Below the pieces are notes generated by a model, which made no database searches, was not told where the DNA came from, and saw only the letters and a list, made by a program, of their open reading frames with translations. DNA of 64,000 nucleotides from Streptomyces sp. Ru71. Its GTDB lineage: Bacteria; Actinomycetota; Actinomycetes; Streptomycetales; Streptomycetaceae. Positions 42,706 through 51,356 of the stretch are shown one piece after another. The stretch's first letter is position 1; each line of letters starts with the position of its first letter. Location of the stretch: the NCBI RefSeq assembly GCF_002920535.1, contig NZ_PQSS01000007.1, positions 1 to 64,000 of the forward strand. Reading direction: 5' to 3'. The translations under genes and the position numbers were made by a program.

Positions 42706-44291
42706 AGCACGTCCTCCTCGGTGACGGGATCGGCGGGCTCGGCGACCTGCTCGCCGGGCGGCCCGCCGTGCGTCCACGGGGTGTCCTCCGGGTCGGGCAG
42801 CTTCGCACCGCCCCGCTGGTCGTGCTCGAACAGCGTGAAGCACACCCGGTCGCCCTTCTCGGGCAGCGACCCCGCCTCGGGCTCCTTGCCGCGCCCCATC
42901 TTGTCGAGGATCCGCAGCACGAACAGACCCTCCTCCTCGGCGCCGACGAACTCCGCCGTCTGCGGCCGCCCGCCCAGCGACCGGTACACCTTCGCCCGCT
43001 CGCCCAGATGCGGCCGGTCGTCCGTGCGCACGGTCACCAGCGGGCGCGGACTGGGCCGCTTGCCCTCGCTGTACGCCATGACCACGTCCGTCACCTCCCC
43101 GGCGAACGCCTCCCCGGCCAGCCGCCGCCCCGCCATCACCAGCGGGTCGTCGAGCGCCTCCTGCGCCTCCAGCCGGGCCTGCTCCCGCTCCCGCGCGGCC
43201 AGCTTGTTCGCCGCGGTGACCGCGTCGTCGCGGCGCGGCTGCGGTGGCTCACCGGCCAGCACCCGGTCCCGGTGCCCGGTGAACGACCACCGGTCCCGCG
43301 TCCAGCGCTCCTCGGCATGCGCCCCCTCGGGCAGCGACCGCAGCAGGTCCAGCCCCCGCCAGACCTTCTCCCAGGTGGGCAGCGTGACCCGCGCGAGCAG
43401 CTCACGGATCTCCCGCTCGGCCCGGGTGAGCGCGCCCAGCCGCTCGTCGGCCTCCAGACCGTCCTGCGCGGCGGCGAGCGCGCTGCGGGCACGGTCGAAG
43501 CGCTCGATGGCCGGGGCGAGCAGCCGGTTGTCGAACGCCGGGTCGGTGGCCGGTCCGGCGGGCGGGCACAGCAACTGCCCGGCGCCGTCCCGCGCCAGCT
43601 CGGCCGCCAGCGCCGCCTCCGCGCCCGAGACGCCCTCCGGCGGATCGATCCACGCCAGCAGCGCGCCCAGATGCTGGTCCTCCAGGCCGGACTGACCCGT
43701 CGCCCAGTGCCGGGCGAGCACCTCGGTCAGCGCCAGCAGCAGCGAGGACCCGGGCACCCGGGCCCGCTCGGCGTAGTGGGTGAACCAGCGCCCCAGCAAC
43801 GGCACCCGGGGCGGCGCCGGATACGGCGTCTGCGGGTCCTGCTCCGCCGTCCGCCGAAAACGCATCGACCGGCCCAGCAGCCGCACGAGGTCGACGCCGG
43901 CCCGGCTCGGCACGATCAGCTGCGGGGCGTCCGCGCACAGGTCCACCTCGACCTTGACCCGCTTGCCGGTCTCCGGGTCGGTCTCCGTGCGCTCGGCGGC
44001 CTCCACCACCCCGGTGTACGACTCGATGTACGGCAGGACGACGTCGGCCAGCTCTGCGAGGAAGGCGAACCGCAGGTCGCGGTCGCGCGGCTGCGGCACG
44101 ACCAGCAGCCGGGGCGCGTCCCGGTCGGTGCCGACCAGCGCCCCGAGCGGGGCACCGGCCTCACCGCCCGTGATCAGCGGCACCAGGACCAGCGGCCGGT
44201 CGGACAGATGCCGGTGCCGCACGGTGGCGGCGGGCTGGGCGTACCCGCTGCTGACCGCCTCCATACGGGCCAGGGTGGCGATCAGCGACAT
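42702..44291 (-). CDS. Unrecognised protein between nuclease and helicase genes
   Basis: 529 residues. No named domain recognised. The N-terminal two thirds is mixed alpha/beta with many Arg/Asp. The C-terminal part has a long charged helix (about 355-395) followed by strands (VTVRTDDRPHLGER, AEFVGAEEEGLFVLRIL, GDRVCFTLFEHD) that look like a stalk plus small beta barrel, the elements Upf1-like helicases carry ahead of their motor. Because the next gene encodes a motor lacking them, this protein could supply them in trans. That is an inference from pattern only. It overlaps both neighbours by four to ten bases. Confidence 0.6.
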   Translation of the reverse strand: MSLIATLARMEAVSSGYAQPAATVRHRHLSDRPLVLVPLITGGEAGAPLGALVGTDRDAPRLLVVPQPRDRDLRFAFLAELADVVLPYIESYTGVVEAAERTETDPETGKRVKVEVDLCADAPQLIVPSRAGVDLVRLLGRSMRFRRTAEQDPQTPYPAPPRVPLLGRWFTHYAERARVPGSSLLLALTEVLARHWATGQSGLEDQHLGALLAWIDPPEGVSGAEAALAAELARDGAGQLLCPPAGPATDPAFDNRLLAPAIERFDRARSALAAAQDGLEADERLGALTRAEREIRELLARVTLPTWEKVWRGLDLLRSLPEGAHAEERWTRDRWSFTGHRDRVLAGEPPQPRRDDAVTAANKLAAREREQARLEAQEALDDPLVMAGRRLAGEAFAGEVTDVVMAYSEGKRPSPRPLVTVRTDDRPHLGERAKVYRSLGGRPQTAEFVGAEEEGLFVLRILDKMGRGKEPEAGSLPEKGDRVCFTLFEHDQRGGAKLPDPEDTPWTHGGPPGEQVAEPADPVTEEDVL

Positions 44292-45457
44292 GCGGCCTCC
44301 CCAAGCGCCTCCGCGCGCAGCACGGCCGCCCGGCGCAGCGCCGCCACCGCCGGATCGTCCGGGTCCCCGGCCTCCCCGCGGGCCGCCGCCAGCACCTCCG
44401 TAACGGTGGTCAGCCCGCCCAGCTCGGCCCGTACGGCCCGCCCCAGCGTGGTCACCGCGGCCGCCTCACGGGACCGCCGCCGGCAGTGGAAGGCCAGCTC
44501 GCAGGTGGCCAGGCAGTCCGGTGCGTACGTCGCCGGAACGGACTCCACCGCCTCCGCCAGTTCCTGAGCCGGCAGCGCGGGCGAGAAACAGGTCCCCTCG
44601 GGCAGCGAGTCGGCGATCTCCTCGATCCTGGTGAGCCGGGCGAGCTGGCGCCGGGTCACCGCGAGCTGCTTGCGCACATCGACCGCGCAAGCGGCGGGCA
44701 GATTGGAGAAGTCCTTCGGGCAGACGAGCAGGACCCGGTGCCGCACCCGCGGCGCGGGCTCCAGCCGGCCGGCGACCTCCTCCAGCGCCAGCACGTACAC
44801 GGCGGCCTGCCGGGCGGCGGCACCCACCTTCGCCGGGTCCGCCGAGCCGTCCAGCATCGGGAAGGACTTGATCTCGACGACCGTCCAGGTGCCGTCCGGG
44901 TGCACCACCACCGCGTCCGGCTCAAGGAACGCCGGCGAACCGGCCACGTCGAGGGCCAGCATCGGATGGTCCAGCAGCGTCCAGCCGCCCGCCTCGACGG
45001 CCTCCCGCAACGCCAGCGCCGTACGCGCAGTGCGCCCCTCGGGCCCGGACGCGGTCAGGTCGGGCACATGACCGCCCTCCGGCGGCTCGGCGCCGGGATC
45101 GAGCTTCTCCCGCACCAGCCGGAGCAGCTCCGCGCCGCCGTCCGCCTTGACCTTCGCCTCGAAGGAGTTGCCCCGGATCAGCGCGAACTGCGACTGCCCG
45201 AACACCGAAGGCGCCCCCAGCGCGCTCGCCAGCGCCGCCTTGTCCACCCCGGCGCCGTCGAGGATCGCTCGCCGCCGGCAGCCCGGGTTCGCGGCCAGGG
45301 CCGCGAGCGCGCGGGCGTCCAGCGCCTTGCCGGGTACGTCGGGTCCGCGCAGCTCAGCGAGCCGGTGCCGGAGCGCCGTCCCCTGTGTCCGTGGGGGCGG
45401 CACCCGGCTCGGCGTCGGCGTCGAGCCGCGATGCGCGCTGCCGTGGAATTCGCTCAC
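44282..45457 (-). CDS. RecB/Cas4-like iron-sulfur nuclease-type protein
   Basis: About 391 residues from GTG 45457 (GTG 45403 is an alternative). The PD-(D/E)xK core is visible as FLEPDAVVVHPDGTWTVVEIK, with Asp and Glu-x-Lys. One Cys lies before it (ANPGCRRRAIL) and three after it (PDCLATCELAFHCRRR): the split arrangement that binds a 4Fe-4S cluster in AddB/Cas4-type nucleases. It probably cuts DNA or RNA, and is coupled by overlap to the unknown protein and the helicase downstream. Its start region overlaps the PAP2 gene's 3' end by about 100 bases in another frame. Confidence 0.75.
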   Translation of the reverse strand: MSEFHGSAHRGSTPTPSRVPPPRTQGTALRHRLAELRGPDVPGKALDARALAALAANPGCRRRAILDGAGVDKAALASALGAPSVFGQSQFALIRGNSFEAKVKADGGAELLRLVREKLDPGAEPPEGGHVPDLTASGPEGRTARTALALREAVEAGGWTLLDHPMLALDVAGSPAFLEPDAVVVHPDGTWTVVEIKSFPMLDGSADPAKVGAAARQAAVYVLALEEVAGRLEPAPRVRHRVLLVCPKDFSNLPAACAVDVRKQLAVTRRQLARLTRIEEIADSLPEGTCFSPALPAQELAEAVESVPATYAPDCLATCELAFHCRRRSREAAAVTTLGRAVRAELGGLTTVTEVLAAARGEAGDPDDPAVAALRRAAVLRAEALGEAACR

Positions 45458-46289
45458 CCGCCGAAGTCTGGCATCCGCCACTGACAATCGAGGCGGGAGC
45501 GCCGGAAGAGCCACCCGTGACGAGCCGCGCCCGCACCCGGTCGGCGAGCCGCGTCACGGCCGGCGCGAGCAGCAGCCCGACGCCCATCACGGCCACGCCG
45601 GCGACGGCGTCGAGCAGATAGTGATTGGCGGTCCCCATGACGACCAGAGTCGTCCCCAGCGGATACACCACCGCCAGAACCCGGGCCGCCCGGCCGCGGC
45701 CGTAGCGCCACAGCATCACCCCGCACCACAGCGCCCAGCCGACGTGCAGGCTCGGCATGGCCGCGTACTGGTTCGTCATGCCGCCCATGCCGCGCGGCGC
45801 GCTGGCCTCGCCGCCCCACCAGCCGTACGAGCTGTAGTAGGCCATCGTGTCGACGAAGCCGTGCTGCGCGGCCAGCAGGCGGGGCGGGCACGTCGGCAGC
45901 AGCGTGAAGCCGATCAGCCCGAGGAACGTCGACGTCATCAGCCACGTGCGGGCCGCCCGGTAGTGCGCGGCGCGGTTGCGGAACAGCCACACCAGCAGCG
46001 CGGGCGTCACCAGGTAGTGCAGCGAGGCGTACCAGAAGTCGGCCGGCACACCCAGCCAGGACTCCCTGGTGAACAGCCGGTTCAGCGGGTGCTCGGCGTT
46101 GATGTGCAGGAACTTCTCGATCCGCAGGATCGCCAGGCCGTGGTCCACGGCGTCCGAGACGCCACCGCGGGCGAGCAGGCGCCCGGCCGAGTAGCAGCCG
46201 TACACGAGCAGGATCAAGGGCAGCTCGATCCACCAGCGCGACCGGGTCTCCGGGGCCGCCTCGATGCCTGGTGACTCGGTCTGCGGCAT
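45354..46289 (-). CDS. PAP2-family membrane phosphatase
   Basis: 311 residues from ATG 46289. About six membrane helices. PAP2 motifs: PSLHVGWALW (motif 2) and ANHYLLDAVAG (motif 3). It resembles the inositolphosphorylceramide-synthase/AUR1-like branch seen in actinobacteria and may transfer or remove a phospho-headgroup on a lipid at the outer membrane face. The last 35 residues are Ala/Pro/Arg-rich and overlap the next gene's start. Substrate not known. Confidence 0.8.
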   Translation of the reverse strand: MPQTESPGIEAAPETRSRWWIELPLILLVYGCYSAGRLLARGGVSDAVDHGLAILRIEKFLHINAEHPLNRLFTRESWLGVPADFWYASLHYLVTPALLVWLFRNRAAHYRAARTWLMTSTFLGLIGFTLLPTCPPRLLAAQHGFVDTMAYYSSYGWWGGEASAPRGMGGMTNQYAAMPSLHVGWALWCGVMLWRYGRGRAARVLAVVYPLGTTLVVMGTANHYLLDAVAGVAVMGVGLLLAPAVTRLADRVRARLVTGGSSGAPASIVSGGCQTSAGERIPRQRASRLDADAEPGAAPTDTGDGAPAPAR

Positions 46290-46496
46290 CCGATTCGCCC
46301 TCCCCCTTCTACTCACTGCTGGATCGTTCGGCCGGGGATCACCCGGCGGTGCGGGGGAGTCACTCTACGGCGTGGGCGGCGTCCCTCTCGGGTCGCCCCC
46401 GGCCCAGGAAGACGCCGTAACCGGCCCGCGGGTTGCCCGTGACGCACGTGCGCGATGATGGAGGTGATTTCCCCGCACACCCGAAAGGTCCCTCGC

Positions 46497-47093
46497 ATGG
46501 CACCGCGCATCCTGCTGGCCCGGCACGGACAGACCGAGTGGTCGTTGTCCGGCAAGCACACCGGCAGGACGGACATCCCGCTCCTGGAGGAGGGCCGGCG
46601 CGGCGCCAAGCTGCTCGGCGAGCGGCTGCACCGGGCGCCGCTGGACGGACTGCCCGGCGTCGAGGTGCGCACCAGCCCGCTGGCACGCGCGCGTGAGACG
46701 TGCGAGCTGGCCGGCTTCGGCGACCGTGCCACTGTGTGGGACACGCTGATGGAGTGGGACTACGGCGCGTACGAGGGCCTCACCCCGGCCGAGATACAGG
46801 CGCTGCGCCCCGGCTGGCTCATCTGGCGGGACGGCGTCCCCGAGGGCGAGACGCTGTCCGAGGTGACCGCCCGCGCCGACGAGGTCGTCTCCTGGGCCCG
46901 CTCGGCCGACCGCGACGTCCTGATCTTCGCGCACGGCCACATCCTCCGCTCCATCGGCGCCCGCTGGCTGGGCCTGCCCCTGGACTTCGCCGCCCGCATC
47001 CGCCTGAACCCCACGTCCCTGTCCACCCTCGGCTGGGCCTATGGAGAACCGGCCCTGGAAACCTGGAACGACGTGGGCCACCTGGCGGCTTGA
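46497..47093 (+). CDS. Histidine phosphatase family protein
   Basis: 198 residues from ATG 46497. RHG motif ([10 protein letters not shown]) with the phospho-accepting His near residue 10, the second Arg/Glu pair ([17 protein letters not shown]) and late His in IFAHGHILR. It is a cytoplasmic phosphoglycerate-mutase-like phosphatase. Members act on sugars, nucleotides or broad substrates, and nothing nearby specifies which. Confidence 0.88.
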   Translation: MAPRILLARHGQTEWSLSGKHTGRTDIPLLEEGRRGAKLLGERLHRAPLDGLPGVEVRTSPLARARETCELAGFGDRATVWDTLMEWDYGAYEGLTPAEIQALRPGWLIWRDGVPEGETLSEVTARADEVVSWARSADRDVLIFAHGHILRSIGARWLGLPLDFAARIRLNPTSLSTLGWAYGEPALETWNDVGHLAA

Positions 47094-47149
47094 CCGGGGC
47101 TGGCTTGAGCACCCGGCGTTTCCAAGCGCCCTTGCTGCGGCGGGCCGGG

Positions 47150-47400
47150 TGTGGGTCACGCAGCCCGGCGCGACGAGGTGCCTCCCCCAAGCTCTTCGAG
47201 CAGGGGGGACCCCCAGCGCCCACCCGTGCCGCCCTGGGGGCACCTCCCAGGCCCTTAAGGCACTGGGGGAGGCACGACTGCCCGCAGCTACGTGGGGATG
47301 GCGACGCACGCCACGACGCGACAGCGACGGGCCGCCGCAGGCATGAAAGGGGCGCGGGGAACTGCGCGAGCAACCAGCCACCCACCCGCGGACGAACGAC
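47150..47400. repeat. Dispersed repeat cluster between convergent genes
   Basis: The 317-base gap (47094-47410) is made almost entirely of pieces found elsewhere here: CAGCCCGGCGCGACGAGGTG, then CCCCCAAGCTCTTCGAGCAG (47183 on), a GGCCCTTAAGGC palindrome flanked by CCTCCCAG/CTGGGGGAGG (47247-47275), CACGACTGCCCGCAGCT (47273 on) and, inverted, the GCGGGGAACTGCGCGAG element (47354 on). It sits between two convergent 3' ends and probably acts only as a non-coding spacer with strong secondary structure. No gene seen. Confidence 0.65.
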
Positions 47401-47410
47401 AACCCCCCGC

Positions 47411-48844
47411 TCAAGCCAAGCGCGGCGCCGCCGCGTGCCGTTCCAAGAACTCCGAAACCCCCGAAGCCCGCCGGTGAGGCAACAGCACCCGCGCCGTCCC
47501 CGCCAACATCCCCTGCACCCGAGACGACTGCACCTGATCCAGCAGCCCCAGCACCCGCAGCCCCGCCGCCGCGGCCTCGTCCGGCCGCCCCCCACGCGCC
47601 AGGTCGTCCGCCAGCTCCGCAGTGAACAGCGCGGTGTTCCGCAGGAAGTGCGGATTCTGCAGCCGAGCCGCCCGCCGCGCCTGCCGCGCCGCCCGCTCCC
47701 AGTCCCCCAGCGCGGACCAGCACTGCGCCTCAAGACCCGCCAGCTCGGCCTCGCCGTAGAAGCTCATCCACTCCGGGTCGGCGTCCGACGCCCCCCGCTC
47801 GAACAGCGCCTGCGCCCGCCCCAGCGCCTGCTCGCACCCGAACCGGTCCGCGAGCCCCGCCCACCCTCCGGCCTCGCGCAGCGCCAGCAGCGACATCAGC
47901 CGCGCCGACCCCAGCGGCCGCGCCACCCGCTGCGCCGCCTGCGCCGCCCGCACCGCCTCCCGGGGCCGCCCCGCGTCCCGCGCCAGGAACGCCGTGTTGC
48001 AGAAGGCGTGCGCCTCCAGCCCCGCGTCCCCGGTCATCCGCGCGGTGGCCAGCGCCTCGGCATAGTGCGAGCGCGCGTCCTCGAAACGCCCCGAGTCGTG
48101 CGCCAGCCATCCCACGGAGATGGCCAGCTCACCCGCGCCCGAGTGCAGCCGGTCGGCGGTGGCCTGCCGGGTCGCCCCGGCGTCCAGCAGCGCGTAGGCG
48201 GCCCGCAGCGGGGCGGCCGCACGCCGGTACAGCCCGTCGGCGCCGTGCCGGTCGTCCAGCAGCCGGATCCTGCGGACGGCCTCTTCCAGCGCGCCGGCCT
48301 CGCTCGCCCCGGCACGGCGCCTGGGGCGGTCGGACGCCAGGGCGTCCGGGGCGAGCACGATGGGGCCCAGCGAAGCGGCGGCCACCGTGGCACCCGTGCC
48401 GCTGATGAATGCGCGACGCAGCACGTCGCTCTCCTCGTTGTCGTGGTGGTGCGTGTCGTACGGGTCCTGCGTGTCATACGGCTCGGCGTCCGCACCCGGT
48501 TCAGCGACGGGCGCACCCGGTTCACCGAGGGGCGCCCGCGCCGCACGCCCGCGTACGGCGGACCGGGGCGCGAAGCCCAGGTCCACGAGCGTGCGGCCCG
48601 GGAACATGTGCAGGAACACCCGTTCGTAGGCGTAGTTGGGACAGCGGATCTCGCCCGCCTCGACCCGGCCGATGTAGCGCGCGTCACAGCTGACCCGCTC
48701 GCCGATCTCGCGGGCAGCCCGCCTCACCAGCGCGGCGAACTCGGCCGGCGAGCGCTGTCCGCGCAACTGCCGGAAGACGAGGTTGGGCCGCGCAGGCCGC
48801 TGGGGCTGGGACGCGTGGGCAGCGTTCATCGTCGACGACGCCAT
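47411..48844 (-). CDS. NsdA-like regulator with HTH-like N-terminus and TPR domain
   Basis: 477 residues from ATG 48844, with GAGGA seven bases upstream. The N-terminal region (about 15-75) resembles an XRE-type helix-turn-helix (LVRRAAREIGERVSCDARYIGRVEAG). A polar linker with His/Asp repeats follows, and then from about 190 a TPR-type helical array (AISVGWLAHDSGRFEDARSH, AFLARDAGRPREAV and others). The layout and sequence feel are those of NsdA/BldD-associated TPR regulators that repress development and antibiotic production in Streptomyces. The assignment is from recall of the family, not a search. Confidence 0.75.
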   Translation of the reverse strand: MASSTMNAAHASQPQRPARPNLVFRQLRGQRSPAEFAALVRRAAREIGERVSCDARYIGRVEAGEIRCPNYAYERVFLHMFPGRTLVDLGFAPRSAVRGRAARAPLGEPGAPVAEPGADAEPYDTQDPYDTHHHDNEESDVLRRAFISGTGATVAAASLGPIVLAPDALASDRPRRRAGASEAGALEEAVRRIRLLDDRHGADGLYRRAAAPLRAAYALLDAGATRQATADRLHSGAGELAISVGWLAHDSGRFEDARSHYAEALATARMTGDAGLEAHAFCNTAFLARDAGRPREAVRAAQAAQRVARPLGSARLMSLLALREAGGWAGLADRFGCEQALGRAQALFERGASDADPEWMSFYGEAELAGLEAQCWSALGDWERAARQARRAARLQNPHFLRNTALFTAELADDLARGGRPDEAAAAGLRVLGLLDQVQSSRVQGMLAGTARVLLPHRRASGVSEFLERHAAAPRLA

Positions 48845-49128
48845 GGCCGGGTCCTCTCGTGCGAACCGTCGAACCATGCCGGGCGCGAGGTGAGTTGCCC
48901 CGATTGTCGGGGTGATCACCCTGTTGTCCGGCGGCAAGAACGTACCTGCTGCGATCGGGCCGCCATGCGGTGTTTGGCTACAAACCGGATATCCCACCCA
49001 CGATCTGCCATGAACTGCCATCCTTTGCGGCGGACTTCCGCCGTAGCCGTTGACACGGTGGCGCGTTGAACTCGACGGACGGCGACAGGCCGCGAGAGGC
49101 GTTGAGGGATTCCGTGGTGGAGGCCGGG

Positions 49129-49593
49129 ATGGAGACCAGCCAGAGCATCGCACCTTGCATGTCACCCGGTACGCCACCGGATACGCCGCCGACGTCGGCG
49201 ACACATGCGCCGAGCCCGGAGCACAGCGTGGCGCCCGGCACGGCAGGCGCCTGCGACCTCGTCACCGTGCCGGCCCGCCAGGGCCTGGAGGCGGTGGACA
49301 TCCTGCGGCGCGGCGCCTCGGACGCCGTCGGCCCGGTCCTGCACGACGGCGGCTGCGACACACTGGGCTTCCTGGTCCCGCCCGGTACGGCGGCCGGCTG
49401 GGACGTCCCTGGCAGCATCTGCACCCGCACCGACGGCCGCGGACTGCGCCTCGCCCCCGAGCCGCCGGTGGAGGGCTCCGACTGGCTGCTCCCGCCCGGC
49501 GCGGACGCGGACCGGGCCACCGACCCGGCGGTCCTGCGCCGAGCCCTGGGCGAGGCGGCCCGCCTGATCGAGGCGGCGGACAGCTGCCGCTGA
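49129..49593 (+). CDS. Conserved hypothetical protein, 154 residues
   Basis: From ATG 49129, which has GGAGG five bases upstream; a TTG start at 49066 lacks one. The N-terminus is a Pro/Thr/Ser-rich low-complexity segment (about 1-45). The C-terminal part has distinct stretches (LVTVPARQGLEAVDIL, LGFLVPPGTAAGWD, GSDWLLPP) that look like a Streptomyces-specific conserved family. No signal peptide or membrane helix. Function unknown. Confidence 0.6.
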   Translation: METSQSIAPCMSPGTPPDTPPTSATHAPSPEHSVAPGTAGACDLVTVPARQGLEAVDILRRGASDAVGPVLHDGGCDTLGFLVPPGTAAGWDVPGSICTRTDGRGLRLAPEPPVEGSDWLLPPGADADRATDPAVLRRALGEAARLIEAADSCR

Positions 49594-49770
49594 AATCCCG
49601 CGCCACGGCCCCACAACCCGCAGCGCGCACCACGGCCCCAGTAACCACAGCCCCCGCCCACGGCCCCACAACCCGCGCCCACGGCCCACAACCCGCAGCC
49701 CGCACGCACCACCCCCACGAACCGCAGCCCCCGCCCCCGGCCCCCACACCCCCACCACCACCCACCCGGG
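49594..49770. repeat. C-rich degenerate repeat spacer
   Basis: About 175 bases of short CCCACAACCCGCAGC and CACGGCCCCA units repeated irregularly, almost free of G on the plus strand toward its end. Apparent frames across it are low-complexity. It ends at the ribosome-binding region of the methyltransferase gene. Confidence 0.6.
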
Positions 49771-49781
49771 ATAATGGCCGG

Positions 49782-50651
49782 ATGGCCAAGTCCAGGAACC
49801 CCCGGCGCAAACAGCCCGGTCCCGAGCCCGTCGCGGAGCAGGTCGACGGCGGGCTCGCCGAGCTCGTCCCCGACCGGGACCGCCCCCGCGCCTGGACCCT
49901 CCTGCTGGACGGCGCCCCGCAGTCGCACGTCGACCTCGACGACCCGGCGTACCTCTCCTTCGAGTACCAGCGCCGCCTCGGCCACGTCATCGACCTCGCC
50001 GCCCCGCCCGGCAAACCGGTCCACGCCGTGCACCTCGGCGGCGGCGCCCTCACCCTGGCCCGCTACGTCGCCGCCACCCGCCCCCGCTCCACCCAGCAGG
50101 TCGTGGAACGGGACGCGGCCCTCGTCCAGCTCGTGCGCCGGGAGCTGCCGCTGGACCCCGCCGCCCGTATCCGGGTCCGGTCGGCCGACGCCCGCGAGGG
50201 CCTCGGCAAGGTGCCGGACGGCTGGGCGGACCTGGTGATCGCGGACGTGTTCAGCGGCGCCCGCACCCCCGCCCACCTCACCTCCACCGAGTTCCTCGAC
50301 GAGGTCCGCCGGGCGCTGAAGCCGGGCGGCGTGTACGCCGCGAACCTGGCCGACGGCCCGCCGCTGGCGCATCTGCGCGGCCAGATCGCCACCGCCGCCG
50401 CCCGCTTCGCCGAACTGGCGCTGGTCGCGGACCCGGCGGTGCTGCGCGGCAAGCGCTTCGGCAACGCGGTGCTCGTCGCCCGCGACCTGCCCCTGCCCGT
50501 CGCGGAGCTGACCCGGCGCGCGGCCTCCGACCCGCACCCGGCCCGCGTCGAGCACGGCAAGGCGCTGCTGGACTTCACCGGCGGCGCCGCCCCGGTCACG
50601 GACGCGGCGGCCGTGGCCTCACCGGCCCCACCGCCGTCGGTGTTCCACTAG
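49782..50651 (+). CDS. Spermidine synthase-like methyltransferase-fold protein
   Basis: 289 residues. Basic N-terminus (KSRNPRRKQPGP), then a Rossmann-type domain of the spermidine-synthase superfamily: SYLSFEYQRRLGHVIDL, VHLGGGALTLARYV (the nucleotide-binding Gly loop), VVERDAALVQL and DLVIADVFSGARTPAHL. Relatives in Streptomyces are annotated fused spermidine synthase or methyltransferase-like, and often lack the residues for polyamine binding. It may transfer methyl or aminopropyl groups or be a non-enzymatic relative. Confidence 0.75.
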   Translation: MAKSRNPRRKQPGPEPVAEQVDGGLAELVPDRDRPRAWTLLLDGAPQSHVDLDDPAYLSFEYQRRLGHVIDLAAPPGKPVHAVHLGGGALTLARYVAATRPRSTQQVVERDAALVQLVRRELPLDPAARIRVRSADAREGLGKVPDGWADLVIADVFSGARTPAHLTSTEFLDEVRRALKPGGVYAANLADGPPLAHLRGQIATAAARFAELALVADPAVLRGKRFGNAVLVARDLPLPVAELTRRAASDPHPARVEHGKALLDFTGGAAPVTDAAAVASPAPPPSVFH

Positions 50652-50718
50652 CCGCCGACGAGCCCGTCCACAAGCCGCCAGCCCGTCCACGAACCGCCGA
50701 CAAGCCCGGACGGGGCGG

Positions 50719-51258
50719 TCAGTACGTCCCGACCTCCACCCGGGGCGGCCCGTCGTGCCACGTACAGAACACCGACACCCGGTCCGCACCCGAGGAGAAC
50801 TCCACCCGGATCCACGACTCCGTCTTCCACCACTGCATCGACCAGCCCGCCTTCGGGGTCGCCGACACCAGCGACGCGCTCGCCGAACCGATGTCGAACA
50901 CCACCCGGCCGCCGTCGGAGTCGTAACTCCTGATCCGCCCCGAGGAGCCGGCCGACGGGCTCGCGGAGGCGGCCGGCGTGCGCGGGGAGCCGGACGCCCG
51001 CCGCCCCGGCGACGAGGACGGGGCCGAGGAAGACGGCGCCGGACGGGACGCCGGCGGGGACGGGGGCACGGTCCGGGCCGTGGACGACACCCGGGGCCGC
51101 GACTCCTGCGTCGTCGCCCGCGCCGCCGTGATCGGCAGGGCGCGCGGCGGGTCGTAGGCGGTGCCCGCCATCACCGTGTGCACGCCCCACCACGACAGCG
51201 TGACCGCCGCGCCCGTGGCGAGCGACCAGGCCAGTACGTGTACGAGTCCTCTGCGCAT
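50719..51258 (-). CDS. Secreted hypothetical protein, 179 residues
   Basis: From ATG 51258. N-terminal membrane/signal helix (about 5-30), a Ser/Pro/Arg-rich linker (45-105) and a small C-terminal domain with Trp and Cys (WSMQWWKTESWIRVEFSSG, VFCTWHDG). No family recognised. Divergently transcribed from the two-component system genes, so perhaps an extracytoplasmic partner of the sensor kinase. Confidence 0.6.
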   Translation of the reverse strand: MRRGLVHVLAWSLATGAAVTLSWWGVHTVMAGTAYDPPRALPITAARATTQESRPRVSSTARTVPPSPPASRPAPSSSAPSSSPGRRASGSPRTPAASASPSAGSSGRIRSYDSDGGRVVFDIGSASASLVSATPKAGWSMQWWKTESWIRVEFSSGADRVSVFCTWHDGPPRVEVGTY

Positions 51259-51356
51259 CGCGGGCCATACTGCCCCAGGGTGAGCGCCGTGTGCACATGC
51301 CGGGAGTTGTCCACAGGCCCGCACCGGCGTCCGGCGCATGGCGTACGGTGCGGCGC

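Noticed and set aside
49594..49770. Possible small Pro-rich protein in the C-rich spacer
   Set aside because: Low-complexity repeats with no start signal and no conserved pattern.
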